Shown: piece by piece, positions 42,576-52,156 of the stretch
Numbering within the stretch: the stretch's first letter is position 1
Layout of the letters: the number at the start of each line of letters is the position of its first letter
Assembly (NCBI GenBank): GCA_035633215.1
Contig: DASQFI010000022.1
Span: 192,437 to 256,436, forward strand
From: DASQFI01 sp035633215
Lineage (GTDB): Bacteria > Acidobacteriota > Vicinamibacteria > Vicinamibacterales > SCN-69-37
Reading direction: 5' to 3'
DNA length: 64,000 nucleotides
Notes under the pieces: generated by a model
What the model saw: the letters and a program-made list of their open reading frames with translations, nothing else
The model's database searches: none
Told to the model about the DNA's origin: nothing
Position numbers and translations under genes: made by a program

Positions 42576-45251
42576 ATGTTGATGTCGAGAGCACCACGCG
42601 TCGTATTGTTCGTGACGACCCTCGTCCTGGCGGGCTCGACGGCCGCGCTCCAGGAGCGGCCGCCGCGCTATCGCGACGCCAGCCTCCCTGTCGACGACCG
42701 GGTGCGGGATCTCCTGGGGCGCATGACGCTCGAGGAGAAGTTCTGGCAGCTCTTCATGATCCCCGGCGACCTCGACACGCCAGCCAACGACTACTCTCAC
42801 GGCATCTTCGGGTTGCAGATCTCGACGACGGCTCGGCCGGATGAATCGTCCGCACCGGGCACGTCACCAGGAGCGGTTGCGCGTGCGCACGCCGAGCGCA
42901 TCAACACCATCCAGCGCTATTTCGTCGAACACACCCGGCTTGGGATTCCGATTATCCCGTTCGAAGAAGCCGTCCACGGCCTGACGCGCGAGGGCGCGAC
43001 GATGTTCCCGTCGGCGATCGCGCTGGCCGCGACGTGGAACGAGGTGCTGGTCGCGCGCGTGTCCGACGCAATCGCCCAGGAGACACGCAGCCGCGGGATC
43101 CGTCAAGTGCTCTCGCCGGTAGTCAACATCGCCGACGACGTCCGATGGGGGCGCGTCGAGGAGACGTACGGCGAGGACCCGGTTCTGGCGTCGGCAATGG
43201 GGCGGGCGTACGTCACCGCGTTCGAGCGCGCCGGCATCGTCGCCACGCCCAAGCATTTCGTCGCGAATGTCGGCGAAGGCGGCCGCGACAGCTACCCGAT
43301 CGATCTCAGCGAGCGAATGCTGGCCGAGCGCTACTTTCCGCCGTTCGTCGCGGCGCTGGACGCGGGAGCGCGCTCGGTCATGACCGCGTACAACTCCGTC
43401 GACGGATCGCCGGCAACCCAGAATCGCCGGCTGCTTACGGACCTCCTCAAGCGCGAGTGGCGCTTCAAGGGCTTCGTGATTTCCGACGCGTCGGCCACGA
43501 GCGGCGCCACGGTGCTGCACATGACCGAAGCGAATACCGGCGCCGCGGCGGCGCACGCGTTCGACGCGGGCCTGGACGTCGTCTTCCAGTCGTCGTACGG
43601 CCAGCAGCGGCCGTATCTCGACGCATTCCAGCGCGGGCTCATCCCGATGCCAGTGATCGATGACGCCGTGACGCGTGTGCTGCGCGTGAAATTCGACCTC
43701 GGCCTGTTCGAGCGGCCGTACGTCGACGTCGACGCTGCGGCGGCGATGAACGGCCGGGCCGAGCATCGCACGCTCGCGCGCGAGGCCGCACGCGCGTCCA
43801 TCGTGCTCCTCAGGAACGACGGACCGCTGTTGCCCATCGCGAAGAGCGTGACGTCGGTCGCCGTGATCGGCCCCGACGCCACGGACGCGCGGCTGGGCGG
43901 GTACAGCGGGCCCGGCAACGGCAAGATCTCGATTCTCGACGGCATCCGGCGCGCGTTGGGATCAGCCGCAACCGTCCGCTTCATCGCGGGTCCAGGCCGC
44001 ACGATCCACGAATTCGACGTCGTGCCTCAGACCGCGCTCGCGACGGTCTCCGGAGGCCAAACGGTGCGAGGCCTCGCCGGCGAGTACTTCGACAACCCGC
44101 GGCTCGACGGCCCGCCGCGGCTCACCCGCACCGACGCGCGGATCGATTTCCGGTGGACGCTCACCTCGCCCGGCCGCGGGATTCCCTTCGATTGGTACTC
44201 GGCGCGCTGGACCGGAACGATCACGGCGCCGTCGACCGGCGTCGCGCGCATCGCGGTCGAAGGCAATGACGGCTATCGCCTGTACCTGGACGAACGGCTC
44301 GTCCTCGACAACTGGAAAAAGCAGTCGTTCGGCAGGCGCATCGCCAACGTCGCCCTGGGTCCGGGGACGAGCCGCCGGATTCGGCTCGAGTACTTCGAAA
44401 CGACTGGCAACGCGCGACTCAAGCTCATGTGGGACGCGGGCGTCGTCGACAGCTCTCGCGCCGCGATCGATCAGGCTGTTGCCGCCGCAAAGGCCAGCGA
44501 GGTGGCGATCGTGGTCGCGGGCGTCGAAGAGGGCGAGTTTCGAGATCGCGCGCTGCTCGGTCTCCCTGGCCGGCAGCCTGCCCTCATCGACGCCGTGGCC
44601 GCCACCGGCACGCCGACCGTCGTCGTGCTCATCGGCGGCAGCGCGATCACGATGCCGTGGCTCGATCGCGTGGGCGCGGTGATCGACGCCTGGTATCCGG
44701 GCGAAGCGGGGGGCGACGCTGTCGCCGACGTCCTGTTCGGCGACTACAATCCGGCGGGCCGGCTGCCGATCACGTTCCCGGTGGCCGAAGGCCAGCTGCC
44801 GCTGTCCTACAACCACAAGCCCACCGGTCGTGGGGACGATTACGTCGACCTCACCGGGCAGCCGCTCTTTCCGTTCGGCTTCGGATTGAGCTACACGACG
44901 TTCGAGTATTCGGATCTCGTGATCGATCCGCTCGACATCGCACCCACGGATGCGGCGACGATTCGGCTCACGGTCAGGAACTCCGGACGCCGCGCAGGCG
45001 ACGAAGTCGTGCAGCTCTACGTTCGCGACATTCTCGCGTCGGTCGCGCGTCCCGTCATGGAACTCAAGCAGTTTCGCAGGATCCATCTCACGCCCGGTGA
45101 ACGACGCGAGGTCGTGTTCAAGCTGGCGGGGCAGGACCTGCGGATGCTCGACCGCGAGCGGCGCTGGGTCGTGGAACCGGGCGCGTTCCGCGTCATGATT
45201 GGCAGTTCGTCGAAAGAGATTCGTTTGCGAAGTCAGCTCAACGTTCGCTGA
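42576..45251 (+). CDS. GH3 beta-glucosidase-type glycosidase with inserted PA14 domain
   Basis: 891 residues, signal peptide (VVLFVTTLVLAGSTAAL). GH3 barrel with KHF loop (~226) and nucleophile Asp304 in GFVISDASA (the usual SDW Trp is Ser here by alignment: SDA). The alpha/beta sandwich starts ASIVLLRNDGPLLP; a PA14 carbohydrate-binding domain is inserted (~495-640: LAGEYFDNPRLDG, VEGNDGYRLYLDERLV); then GEAGGDAVADVLFGDYNPAGR and a C-terminal FnIII-like domain (QLYVRDILASVARPVMELK). Secreted beta-glycosidase; divergent from the GH109 operon, so possibly the same glycan pathway. Confidence 0.87.
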   Translation: MLMSRAPRVVLFVTTLVLAGSTAALQERPPRYRDASLPVDDRVRDLLGRMTLEEKFWQLFMIPGDLDTPANDYSHGIFGLQISTTARPDESSAPGTSPGAVARAHAERINTIQRYFVEHTRLGIPIIPFEEAVHGLTREGATMFPSAIALAATWNEVLVARVSDAIAQETRSRGIRQVLSPVVNIADDVRWGRVEETYGEDPVLASAMGRAYVTAFERAGIVATPKHFVANVGEGGRDSYPIDLSERMLAERYFPPFVAALDAGARSVMTAYNSVDGSPATQNRRLLTDLLKREWRFKGFVISDASATSGATVLHMTEANTGAAAAHAFDAGLDVVFQSSYGQQRPYLDAFQRGLIPMPVIDDAVTRVLRVKFDLGLFERPYVDVDAAAAMNGRAEHRTLAREAARASIVLLRNDGPLLPIAKSVTSVAVIGPDATDARLGGYSGPGNGKISILDGIRRALGSAATVRFIAGPGRTIHEFDVVPQTALATVSGGQTVRGLAGEYFDNPRLDGPPRLTRTDARIDFRWTLTSPGRGIPFDWYSARWTGTITAPSTGVARIAVEGNDGYRLYLDERLVLDNWKKQSFGRRIANVALGPGTSRRIRLEYFETTGNARLKLMWDAGVVDSSRAAIDQAVAAAKASEVAIVVAGVEEGEFRDRALLGLPGRQPALIDAVAATGTPTVVVLIGGSAITMPWLDRVGAVIDAWYPGEAGGDAVADVLFGDYNPAGRLPITFPVAEGQLPLSYNHKPTGRGDDYVDLTGQPLFPFGFGLSYTTFEYSDLVIDPLDIAPTDAATIRLTVRNSGRRAGDEVVQLYVRDILASVARPVMELKQFRRIHLTPGERREVVFKLAGQDLRMLDRERRWVVEPGAFRVMIGSSSKEIRLRSQLNVR

Positions 45252-45293
45252 GCGATGGAGTACCCTACGGCACCGCACCACGGAGGTCGGTCC

Positions 45294-45671
45294 GTGCCGA
45301 GGATCTTCATCAGCTACCGGCGGGAGGACACGGCCGGGTACGCCGGCCGCGTCTACGACGGCCTTCAGCGACGCTTCGGGCCGGAGAACGTCTTCATGGA
45401 CGTGGACAGCCTCCGGCCTGGCGATGACTTCGTCGAAGCGATCGGGCGCACGCTCGATCAGTGCGACGTCATGCTCGCGATTATCGGCCCGCGCTGGCTC
45501 GCGGTCACCGACAAGCAGGGCACGCCGCGCCTCTTCGACGAAGGCGACTTCGTCCGGATCGAGATCCAGAGCGCGCTCGAAAAGCGTCTCCGGACCGTGC
45601 CGATTCTCGTCGGCCGCGCGTCGGTGCCCCGCCGGCAGCCGAACATCGACTCGGACTCACGTCGCACGTGA
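45294..45671 (+). pseudogene. TIR-domain gene truncated at its 3' end
   Basis: From a GTG at 45294 (GGAGG ~8 bases upstream). The TIR fold is clear: RIFISYRREDTAGYAGRVYD, NVFMDVDSLRPGDDF, DVMLAIIGPRWLAV and RIEIQSALEKRLRTVPILVG. TIR proteins of this type normally continue with a segment listing chosen residues and then a membrane or sensor domain. Here sequence is lost after VPRRQP (~45640) and the frame runs into usher DNA, ending with SRRT. Its TGA overlaps a GTG that could start the usher relic. A deletion has fused two unrelated genes. Confidence 0.7.
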
Positions 45672-47023
45672 CGATCGCGGGAGGCGCCGAAGCGTCCGAA
45701 CGGTTGATGAACGGTGGCGGCAGCCTGGCCTTGCAGAGCGCCGCCGGCGAAATCGAGATGGCCGGCCGCATCAGCCGCCTCGATCGTCGTCACGGCCACG
45801 CCTGGTCGGTCGGCTACGGCTATCGCGGTCGCGCGTTGAGCATTCAGGCGATCGGCCGCCGGATGTCGCCTGGATTTGCCGAGCTGGGCATGGTGCTTCC
45901 GGCGCCCGCGGCCGAAGAGGTCGAGCGCCGGGAGTCTCTCGATGCCGAAGCCAGTCTCGGGGTGGTGCTCCCTGGCGCGGTCAGGCTGACGGCGACGCAC
46001 GCGCTGTCGAAAGCCGGCGACGACCGGCGCGAGCGTTCGCAACTCCTCGGCCAGGTCGGGATCGCGCCGGCGGTGAATCTCCTGCTTGGGATCGCGTCGA
46101 CCCGCACCCAGGATCGCCGCGCATGGACGGCCAGCGCGGCACTGACGCTCGCGCTTGGCGGGCGGACGTCGGCGAGCGTCAACGCGCTGGCCACTCCGGA
46201 TCAGCCGGTGGACGTGGTGGCTTCGCTCCAGCGGGCGGCACCGCAGGGGGTGGGGCTCGGCTATCAACTTCAGTGGCGAGGCACGCCGTCGCGTGCGGCG
46301 TCGGCCGCGCTGGTCGCCCATCACGCGCAGGGCCGTGTGGAGCTGCGGCATGACGAGACGCCGTCGCAATCGGCCAGCGGTGCCACGATCGCCGGGGCGC
46401 TCGCGGTCGTCGGCGGATCCTGGCATTTGACCCGGCCGATCGACGATGCGTTCGCAGTCGTGCGCGTTGGCGATGTCCGCGGTGTGCGCACGTACGTCAG
46501 TAATCAGCTCGTCGGCCGGACCGGGCGCGGCGGCGATCTCATGCTGCCCTCGCTCTCGAGCTACTACGGGAATCACGTGTCGATCGAGGATCGCGACGTG
46601 CCGATCGGCTATGAAATCGGCGCGACGGAAGCGCGCGTCGCACCTGGGTTCCGCGGCGGCAGCATCGTCTCGTTCGACGTGCGGGCGATCCGCCTCGTCT
46701 CTGGCCGCTTCGCCTTACCGGCCCGGCCGGTGCTCGATTCCGACGAGGCCGAAGCGATCGCCGAGGTGAAGTGGCCGGGCGGCCCGGAGCGCGTCACGCT
46801 CGGCCCCGACGGGGGTTTCGTCTTCGAGCACGCGGCCGCCGGCCGTCACAAGGTGCGGATCACGCTGCGCGGCGAGGAGTACCTCTGCGGTCTCGACATT
46901 CGATTGACGCCAGGCGGATCGCTCGACGTACAGGCGCTCGGCACGATTCCGTGCTCGCCCACCCAGCTGCGCCCGCCGGGGGTGTCCTTCGAGCCGACTC
47001 GATCCGACGGGGCCCGGCGATGA
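45668..47023 (+). pseudogene. Fimbrial outer-membrane usher missing its N-terminal part
   Basis: From GTG 45668 (overlapping the TIR stop) to TGA 47023. The sequence is the C-terminal two thirds of a Csu/FimD-type usher: barrel strands GLTSHVTIAGGAEAS, LLGQVGIAPAVNLLLG, the middle motif VRGVRTYVSNQLVGRT, MLPSLSSYYGNHVSIEDRDV and PIGYEIGATEARVAPGFRGG, then the two C-terminal periplasmic domains with Cys pair. The N-terminal chaperone-binding domain and early strands are gone. Without a signal peptide it cannot be exported, so it is a relic. ATGA overlap with the pilin gene. Confidence 0.72.
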
Positions 47024-47484
47024 CCGCGCGCCTGGCCATCGCCGCGCTGGCAATGATCACCATCGTCCTTCCGCTCGACGCGAATCCCGCGCCCGATCAG
47101 TTGTTCGGCTGTTCGATCTCCACCAGCGGCGTGGCGTTCGGCACGTATTCGGTCTTCAACACGTCACCGACCGACTCAACCGGCACCGTCTTCTACCAAT
47201 GTACGCTCGGGGTGCTCGTCCGCGTGGAGCTCAACCGCGGCTCGTCGTCGACGTTCGATCCCCGCACGCTCAGGAACGGCGCGCAGGTTTTGAACTACAA
47301 CCTCTACCTCGACACCAATCACACGACGATCTGGGGCGACGGGACCGGCACGACCGGACGTATCAGCCACGTCGCGATCCCCCTGTTCCAGTACTCGGCG
47401 ACGGTCTTCGGTCGGCTTCCGGCCCAGCAGGACGTCGGCACCGGCCCGTACAGCGACTCGGTCACGGCGACCATCATCTTCTGA
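47020..47484 (+). CDS. Spore-coat-U (SCPU) domain pilin-like protein
   Basis: 154 residues with signal peptide (LAIAALAMITIVLPLDANP). SCPU fold: FGCSISTSGVAFGTYSVFN, GTVFYQCTLGVLVRVELNRG, LNYNLYLDTNHTTIWGDG and terminal DSVTATIIF. These are subunits or tip adhesins of Csu chaperone-usher pili. Its usher is truncated and no periplasmic chaperone gene is present, so it is probably an orphan remnant of a deleted csu operon, although its own frame is intact. Confidence 0.78.
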   Translation: MTARLAIAALAMITIVLPLDANPAPDQLFGCSISTSGVAFGTYSVFNTSPTDSTGTVFYQCTLGVLVRVELNRGSSSTFDPRTLRNGAQVLNYNLYLDTNHTTIWGDGTGTTGRISHVAIPLFQYSATVFGRLPAQQDVGTGPYSDSVTATIIF

Positions 47485-47562
47485 CCTGGCTGCGATCGGC
47501 TGTCCCGGCCGGTTCGACGGACGACTCGCGCAGCGACTCGTGGCGCGATCAGTACGATGCGC

Positions 47563-48063
47563 TCATCGTCGTCCGCCGGGTGGCACCGCCGGTCTTCCTG
47601 TACTGAAGCGCGGAATCCAACGCGGCACCGCGGCGCGGTACGCCTGCCACGCGTCCGGGAACGTTCTGGCGAGCCATGGCTCCTCGAACAGCAGCACGCG
47701 CGCGTGGAACAGGACCACTAACGCGAGAACGTAGATGGCGAGTTGACGCGATCCGGTCAGGAGGCTCCAGCCGCTCACCAGTACGATCACGCCGACGTAC
47801 ATCGGATTGCGAACGAGCCCGTACAGCCCGACCCGCACGAGTGTCTTTGGCGGATCCCACGGCGCGAGCGTCCCCTTGCCCGTGACGTAGAAGTCCCGCA
47901 CGCACCAAAGGAGCACGGACAGCCCCACCGCGAGCACCAAAAGCCCGGGCCAGAACCAGCCGTCGCCGCGACCGGGATCGTTCGACACGATCATCCATGG
48001 CAAGAGACCGGCGACGACGCCGGGAAGCGCCAGGAAGGAGGCGAGCGCGCGGACGAACAGCAT
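47563..48063 (-). CDS. ICMT/PEMT-family membrane methyltransferase
   Basis: 166 residues, four or five membrane helices. Signature of isoprenylcysteine carboxylmethyltransferase-like proteins: GLYGLVRNPMYVGVIVLVSG and FEEPWLARTFPDAWQAYRAA with RWIP at the end. Probably methylates a lipid-linked substrate using SAM. Start ATG at 48063 has no strong Shine-Dalgarno. Convergent with the pilin gene; downstream of a frameshifted relic on the same strand. Confidence 0.8.
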   Translation of the reverse strand: MLFVRALASFLALPGVVAGLLPWMIVSNDPGRGDGWFWPGLLVLAVGLSVLLWCVRDFYVTGKGTLAPWDPPKTLVRVGLYGLVRNPMYVGVIVLVSGWSLLTGSRQLAIYVLALVVLFHARVLLFEEPWLARTFPDAWQAYRAAVPRWIPRFSTGRPAVPPGGRR

Positions 48064-48119
48064 GAAGTGTGGCCTGCCACCCGAAGCTCGCTCGCGAACG
48101 AAGGCGAGCGAAGGGCGGC

Positions 48120-48438
48120 AGCTTATCGAAATCTGGGCGCGACGGCTGCTGATCGGGCGGCATGCGCCGATACATCAGGGCATGAAGCACATCGTCAGCG
48201 ACCTGGGCGACGTTCCCCCGCCACTCCCCGACCTGGATCGTCGTCACGTGCCTGACCGCCGGCGCGTCTGGCGAGGTGGCCGACGCGACAGCGATTGGAA
48301 AGACCGGCCGCTGGGAGCGCTGGATCGCCTGGACGAGGCCAAGATCAAGGTGAGGTTGCTGCGGAAGGCGCTCTCGGCGCTGCACCTCTGGTAGATCGCG
48401 GTCCCGATCGGGACCGCGTCCAGCCCCGCGACCATCAA
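48120..48438 (-). pseudogene. Frameshifted coding relic, family unknown
   Basis: On the minus strand two frames with very high third-position GC abut. The first, from about 48432, reads MVAGLDAVPIGTAIYQRCSA and continues AESAFRSNLTLIL. Then about 48340 the coding-like bias moves to another frame reading LVQAIQRSQRPVFPIAVASA and HVTTIQVGEWRGNVAQVADD. A single-base indel would rejoin them. I do not recognise the family. Limits are approximate. The rest of 48064-48488 shows no other gene. Confidence 0.35.
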
Positions 48439-48488
48439 GGTCCGAAAACAGCCAGCGGGACGGCATGAAGATCGACGATCCTTGAGGC

Positions 48489-49970
48489 ATGCGTGGTGCG
48501 GCGGCCTCTCGAATCGACCCCGAGTCGTCCGCGCTCGATGCCCGCGCGTGCTTTCGCGCGATGTCGAGCCGTGACCGCCGGTTCGAGGGCCGGTTCGTCA
48601 CCGCGGTCCGCACCACGCACGTCTATTGCCGTCCGGGCTGCCCGGCGCCCCTTCCGAAGCGTCAAAATGTCACGTTTTTTCCCCATGCCGCCGCGGCGGA
48701 AGCCGCCGGATACCGCCCGTGCCGGCGCTGTCGCCCCGAGCTCTCTCCCGAGCTTCGTCCGTGGCCCGACACGTCGAGAACCGTGACTCGAGCCGTTCGG
48801 CTGATCGCGGGCGGCGCGCTCGATGGCGACGGCACACTGGACGATCTGGTCATGCGGCTCGGGGTCGGCGAACGGCATCTCCGCCGGCTCTTCGCAAGAC
48901 ACCTCGGCGCGTCCCCGATTGCCCTGGCGCAGACGCGCCGCGTTCATTTCGCACGGCGGCTGCTCGACGAGACGTCCCTCTCGATGACCGACATCGCGCT
49001 TGCGGCCGGGTTCTCGAGCGTGCGGCGATTCAACGACGTCTTCCGACAGACGTTCGCACGCTCTCCGTCAGAAGTCCGCACGACCAGCCATCCGGCGGAA
49101 ACCGCCGACGTGGTGCTTCGCCTGCCCTTTGCGCCACCGTACGACTGGGATGCGCTGATTGTGTTTCTCGCCGCGCGCGCCATTCCGGGTGTCGAGTCGC
49201 TCGCGGACGGCGTCTATCGCCGGAGCATCGAGGTTGATGGCACGGCCGCGGGCATCGAAGTTCGCCTTGTCGCCGGCGAGGACTGCCTGCGCCTGCGTGT
49301 GGTCGCGACCTTGCCGATTGATCTCTTGCGGGTCGTCGAACGGGTGCGGCGGCTCTTCGACCTCGACTGCGATCCGAAACGGATCGCGTCGCACCTCGGG
49401 CGAGACAGGACGCTCGCCGGATTGGTCCGCACACACCCGGGGCTTCGCGTGCCAGGTGCGTGGGATCCGTTCGAGATGGCCGTCAGGGCGATCCTGGGTC
49501 AACAGGTGTCCGTGCGAGGTGCGTCCACGCTCGCCGGCCGGATCGCGCAGACGTTCGGTGTCGCCTCCACGTGCGGCCTTCCCGGAGTCACCCATCACTT
49601 CCCCTCGGCATCGCGACTGGCCGGCGGCGATCTACGCCGGATTGGCATGCCCTCCGCGCGCGCATCGGCCATTCAGGGCCTGGCGCGAGCGGTGGCCGGC
49701 AGATCAATCGTCCTCGACGGCAGCCGGGATCTCGAGACGACAGTGGCCGCGTTGACGACGCTCCCCGGCATTGGACCGTGGACGGCGCACTACATCGCGA
49801 TGCGTGCGCTCGGCGAGCCGGATGCACTGCCCGCCGAGGATCTCGGAATCAAGAAGGCGCTCGCGCGAAATGGCCTGCGGCCGACCCGGACCAACATCCT
49901 CGACGCGGCGGAAGCGTGGCGCCCCTTCCGGGCCTACGCCGTGATGCATCTCTGGAGGAGCCTGCAATGA
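48489..49970 (+). CDS. Ada-AlkA fusion: AdaA-type regulator with 3-methyladenine glycosylase
   Basis: 493 residues. Ada N-domain with zinc/methyl-acceptor cysteines Cys47, Cys51 (YCRPGCPA) and Cys78, Cys81 (PCRRC); AraC-type helix-turn-helix (~105-200: MTDIALAAGFSSVRRFNDVF); then an AlkA glycosylase with HhH-GPD motif LTTLPGIGPWTAHYIAM and catalytic Asp in ALPAEDLGI. The protein senses phosphotriester methylation, activates the adaptive response and excises N3-methyladenine in one polypeptide. ATGA overlap with ogt. Confidence 0.9.
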   Translation: MRGAAASRIDPESSALDARACFRAMSSRDRRFEGRFVTAVRTTHVYCRPGCPAPLPKRQNVTFFPHAAAAEAAGYRPCRRCRPELSPELRPWPDTSRTVTRAVRLIAGGALDGDGTLDDLVMRLGVGERHLRRLFARHLGASPIALAQTRRVHFARRLLDETSLSMTDIALAAGFSSVRRFNDVFRQTFARSPSEVRTTSHPAETADVVLRLPFAPPYDWDALIVFLAARAIPGVESLADGVYRRSIEVDGTAAGIEVRLVAGEDCLRLRVVATLPIDLLRVVERVRRLFDLDCDPKRIASHLGRDRTLAGLVRTHPGLRVPGAWDPFEMAVRAILGQQVSVRGASTLAGRIAQTFGVASTCGLPGVTHHFPSASRLAGGDLRRIGMPSARASAIQGLARAVAGRSIVLDGSRDLETTVAALTTLPGIGPWTAHYIAMRALGEPDALPAEDLGIKKALARNGLRPTRTNILDAAEAWRPFRAYAVMHLWRSLQ

Positions 49971-50461
49971 CGTTCTCGGTGACGACGTGGAAGTCTCCCG
50001 TCGGCGCGCTCGTCGTCGCGTCGCACGCGACGGCGGTCTGCGCCCTCGAGTTCGCGGACGACTGGTTGCGGGCGGAGGAGCACCTCAGGCGCAAGTTTGG
50101 GGCCGTGGAGGTGGATTCAGGCGGCGATCCCGCCGGCGCGGTTCCACGACTCGAGGCGTATTTCTCGGGCGAGCTGGATGCGCTTGCCGACCTCGCGATC
50201 GATCCGCGCGGAACCCCCTTTCAATTGCGCGTCTGGCGCGAGCTCCAGACGATCGCTCCGGGACAGCCGATTTCTTACCGCGATCTGGCGGCGCGCGTCG
50301 GGTGTCCGTTCGGCTTTCGCGCCGTGGGCAGCGCGAACGGACGCAATCCGCTGGCGATCGTCGTGCCGTGCCACCGGGTCATCGGCGCCGACGGCGGGCT
50401 GCGCGGCTACGCCGGCGGCCTCGACCGGAAGCGCCGGCTGCTCGAGCACGAGAGGGCCTGA
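49967..50461 (+). CDS. ogt: Methylated-DNA-protein-cysteine methyltransferase
   Basis: 164 residues. Active-site PCHRV with acceptor Cys135, preceded by RAVGSANGRNPLAIVV, and the helix-turn-helix YRDLAARVG. Repairs O6-methylguanine by suicide methyl transfer. Strong GGAGGAG upstream lies inside the end of the Ada-AlkA gene, and the starts overlap by ATGA, so the two repair proteins are co-produced. Confidence 0.92.
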   Translation: MTFSVTTWKSPVGALVVASHATAVCALEFADDWLRAEEHLRRKFGAVEVDSGGDPAGAVPRLEAYFSGELDALADLAIDPRGTPFQLRVWRELQTIAPGQPISYRDLAARVGCPFGFRAVGSANGRNPLAIVVPCHRVIGADGGLRGYAGGLDRKRRLLEHERA

Positions 50462-50465
50462 AAAG

Positions 50466-50625
50466 CCCAAGCCAGGGCAAAGGGCAGAGGGCAAAGGGCA
50501 AAGGAGAGGGGAAAGGTGCAAGGGCAGAGGTAGGGAAGAGGCGAAAACTTCTTCCCTTTGCCCTACCTTGGCCCTTTCCGTTTTCCCTTCCCTTTGCCCT
50601 CTGCCCTTTGCCCTCTGCCCTTATC
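50466..50625. repeat. Foldback element F (GGGCAAA/GGGCAGA-type arms)
   Basis: Left arm 50474-50541 of GGGCAAAGGGCAGAGG repeats, ending with AGGTAGGGAAGAGG; right arm 50552-50622 is its approximate inverse (CTTCCCTTTGCCCTACC, then CCCTTTGCCCTCTGCCC). Loop ~10 bases. Fills the convergent gap between ogt and the cupin gene. Same sequence family as element A, 27 kb away. Confidence 0.8.
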
Positions 50626-50633
50626 AAGGGTTT

Positions 50634-51005
50634 TCACTTCTTCATCTCAACCACGATCACTTCAATCGCCTTCGCGCCCTCGTTGACATCCGCGTGTGTC
50701 TCGCCGGGCGGGTCGGCTTCGAGCCAATAGGCTTTGCCGGTTTCCCACACAACCGACTTCGATGAGCCGTTGGCCTGCACGATCTTCATCGTGCCGCCGA
50801 CGAGCGCGATCAGCGTGCGCCCGTGCTCGTGCCGGTGCAGCGTCAGCGGCTGTTTCGGCTCGATGATGCTCTTCCAGACTCGCACCTGATCGTTTTCAAA
50901 TTGCGGAATGCGCCGCGTTCCGGTCTGAGCGGCTGGGGCCGGCGTCTGCGCGCCGAATTGTGTCACGCACGCGAACACCGCGACAAGGCCGAGAATCTTC
51001 CGCAT
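50634..51005 (-). CDS. Secreted cupin-like protein
   Basis: 123 residues from the ATG at 51005, which has GGAGG upstream; an in-frame GTG-type extension to 51047 is unlikely. Signal peptide (KILGLVAVFACVTQFGAQ). Small cupin barrel with metal-type histidines in LTLHRHEHGRTLIALVGGTM and DPPGETHADVNEG. Lies 38 bases downstream of modC, so it may be co-transcribed. Function unknown. Confidence 0.75.
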   Translation of the reverse strand: MRKILGLVAVFACVTQFGAQTPAPAAQTGTRRIPQFENDQVRVWKSIIEPKQPLTLHRHEHGRTLIALVGGTMKIVQANGSSKSVVWETGKAYWLEADPPGETHADVNEGAKAIEVIVVEMKK

Positions 51006-51043
51006 GGGGTTCCTCCAGAGGCCTAGGTTAATCCGATCCGCGG

Positions 51044-52156
51044 TCACTCGGCCGAGAACGTCTGAATCGACACCGATTTGATTAGCGCGTGAAGCGGCTG
51101 CCCCGGCACGATTCCGAGCGCCGAGATCGCATCGCGGGTCACTTCGGCCAGCAGCCGCGATGGCCCGATGGCGAGTTGCACGATGCCGTGATCGGACGCC
51201 GGATCGACGTGCACAGCGGATACCGTCGCGGACAGCACGTTGTGAAGGCTCAGGCCCGCGGGCGGGCTCGTCGCCAGAATCACTTCCCGCGCGGGTATCC
51301 GCACGCGAACGGCCGTCCCCTGGGCGATCTTCCGATCCGGGGCCAGCAGCGTTCCTCCATCAAACGTCAGCTCGGCGAGCCTGCGATCGGACTGGACCCG
51401 CGACACGACCGCCTCGAACACGCTGCCGAGTCCCACGCCTTCCCGCAGCCACGCCAGGTCCGGGCGACTCATGAGCGTCGCGACCGGTCCCCACGCCACC
51501 GTCCGGCCCTGCTCCAGCAGCAGGACGTGCGTAGCCAGCCGCACGACATCGTCGAAATCATGAGTGACCAGAATCACCGGGATGTCGAGCGTCCGGCGCA
51601 CTTCGTCGAGGTCGTGCTGGAGATGACGACGAACGGCTCGATCCACCGCGGCAAACGGCTCGTCGAGGAGCAGGACGGCGGGCTGGCGCGCCAGCGCTCG
51701 CGCGAGGGCGACGCGCTGGCGTTCGCCGCCAGAGAGCTGGTGCGGCCGCCGCGATGAGAGCCCCGACAGGTGCACCTGCGCCAGGAGGGCCTCGGCACGC
51801 GACTGCCGTTCCTCGCGCGGGCAATGTCCGAGCGCGGTCACGACATTCCCAGCGGCGCTCAAGTGCGGAAAGAGCGCGTACTCCTGGAACACGAATCCCA
51901 CCGCGCGGCGATGCGGCGGCGCAAACACGTCAGCACCGGTGTCAGACCATGTTTCGGTGCCCGACCGCACGGACGCAAGCCGGGGCCGAGAGAGGCCCGC
52001 GATCGAGCGCAGGATCGTCGTCTTGCCGCTGCCCGAGGGACCGAAGATCGCCAGGACGTCGCCCGGATCGCACGTGAACTCGACGTCGAGCGGAATCGGA
52101 CCCGGCTGGCGGAGCTGAACCGTCAGGCGCCGCTCAGACACGTCGAAGCCCGACAC
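51044..52156 (-). CDS. modC: Molybdate ABC transporter ATP-binding protein
   Basis: 370 residues. Walker A GPSGSGKTT (~39-47), Q-loop FVFQEYALFPHLSA, signature LSGGERQRVALARAL, Walker B AVLLLDEPFAAVD and switch His in VTHDF. The C-terminal ~110 residues form the Mop/TOBE molybdate-sensing domain (NVLSATVSAVHVDPA, LLAEVTRDAISALGI). Overlaps modB by 23 bases. Confidence 0.92.
   Translation of the reverse strand: MSGFDVSERRLTVQLRQPGPIPLDVEFTCDPGDVLAIFGPSGSGKTTILRSIAGLSRPRLASVRSGTETWSDTGADVFAPPHRRAVGFVFQEYALFPHLSAAGNVVTALGHCPREERQSRAEALLAQVHLSGLSSRRPHQLSGGERQRVALARALARQPAVLLLDEPFAAVDRAVRRHLQHDLDEVRRTLDIPVILVTHDFDDVVRLATHVLLLEQGRTVAWGPVATLMSRPDLAWLREGVGLGSVFEAVVSRVQSDRRLAELTFDGGTLLAPDRKIAQGTAVRVRIPAREVILATSPPAGLSLHNVLSATVSAVHVDPASDHGIVQLAIGPSRLLAEVTRDAISALGIVPGQPLHALIKSVSIQTFSAE

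Noticed and set aside
45668..47484. Functional csu pilus operon
   Set aside because: Usher lacks signal peptide and N-domain, and no chaperone gene is present.
48062..48394. 110-codon plus-strand frame
   Set aside because: Antisense to the frameshifted relic whose codon bias is stronger; translation is Arg/Leu-rich without motif.
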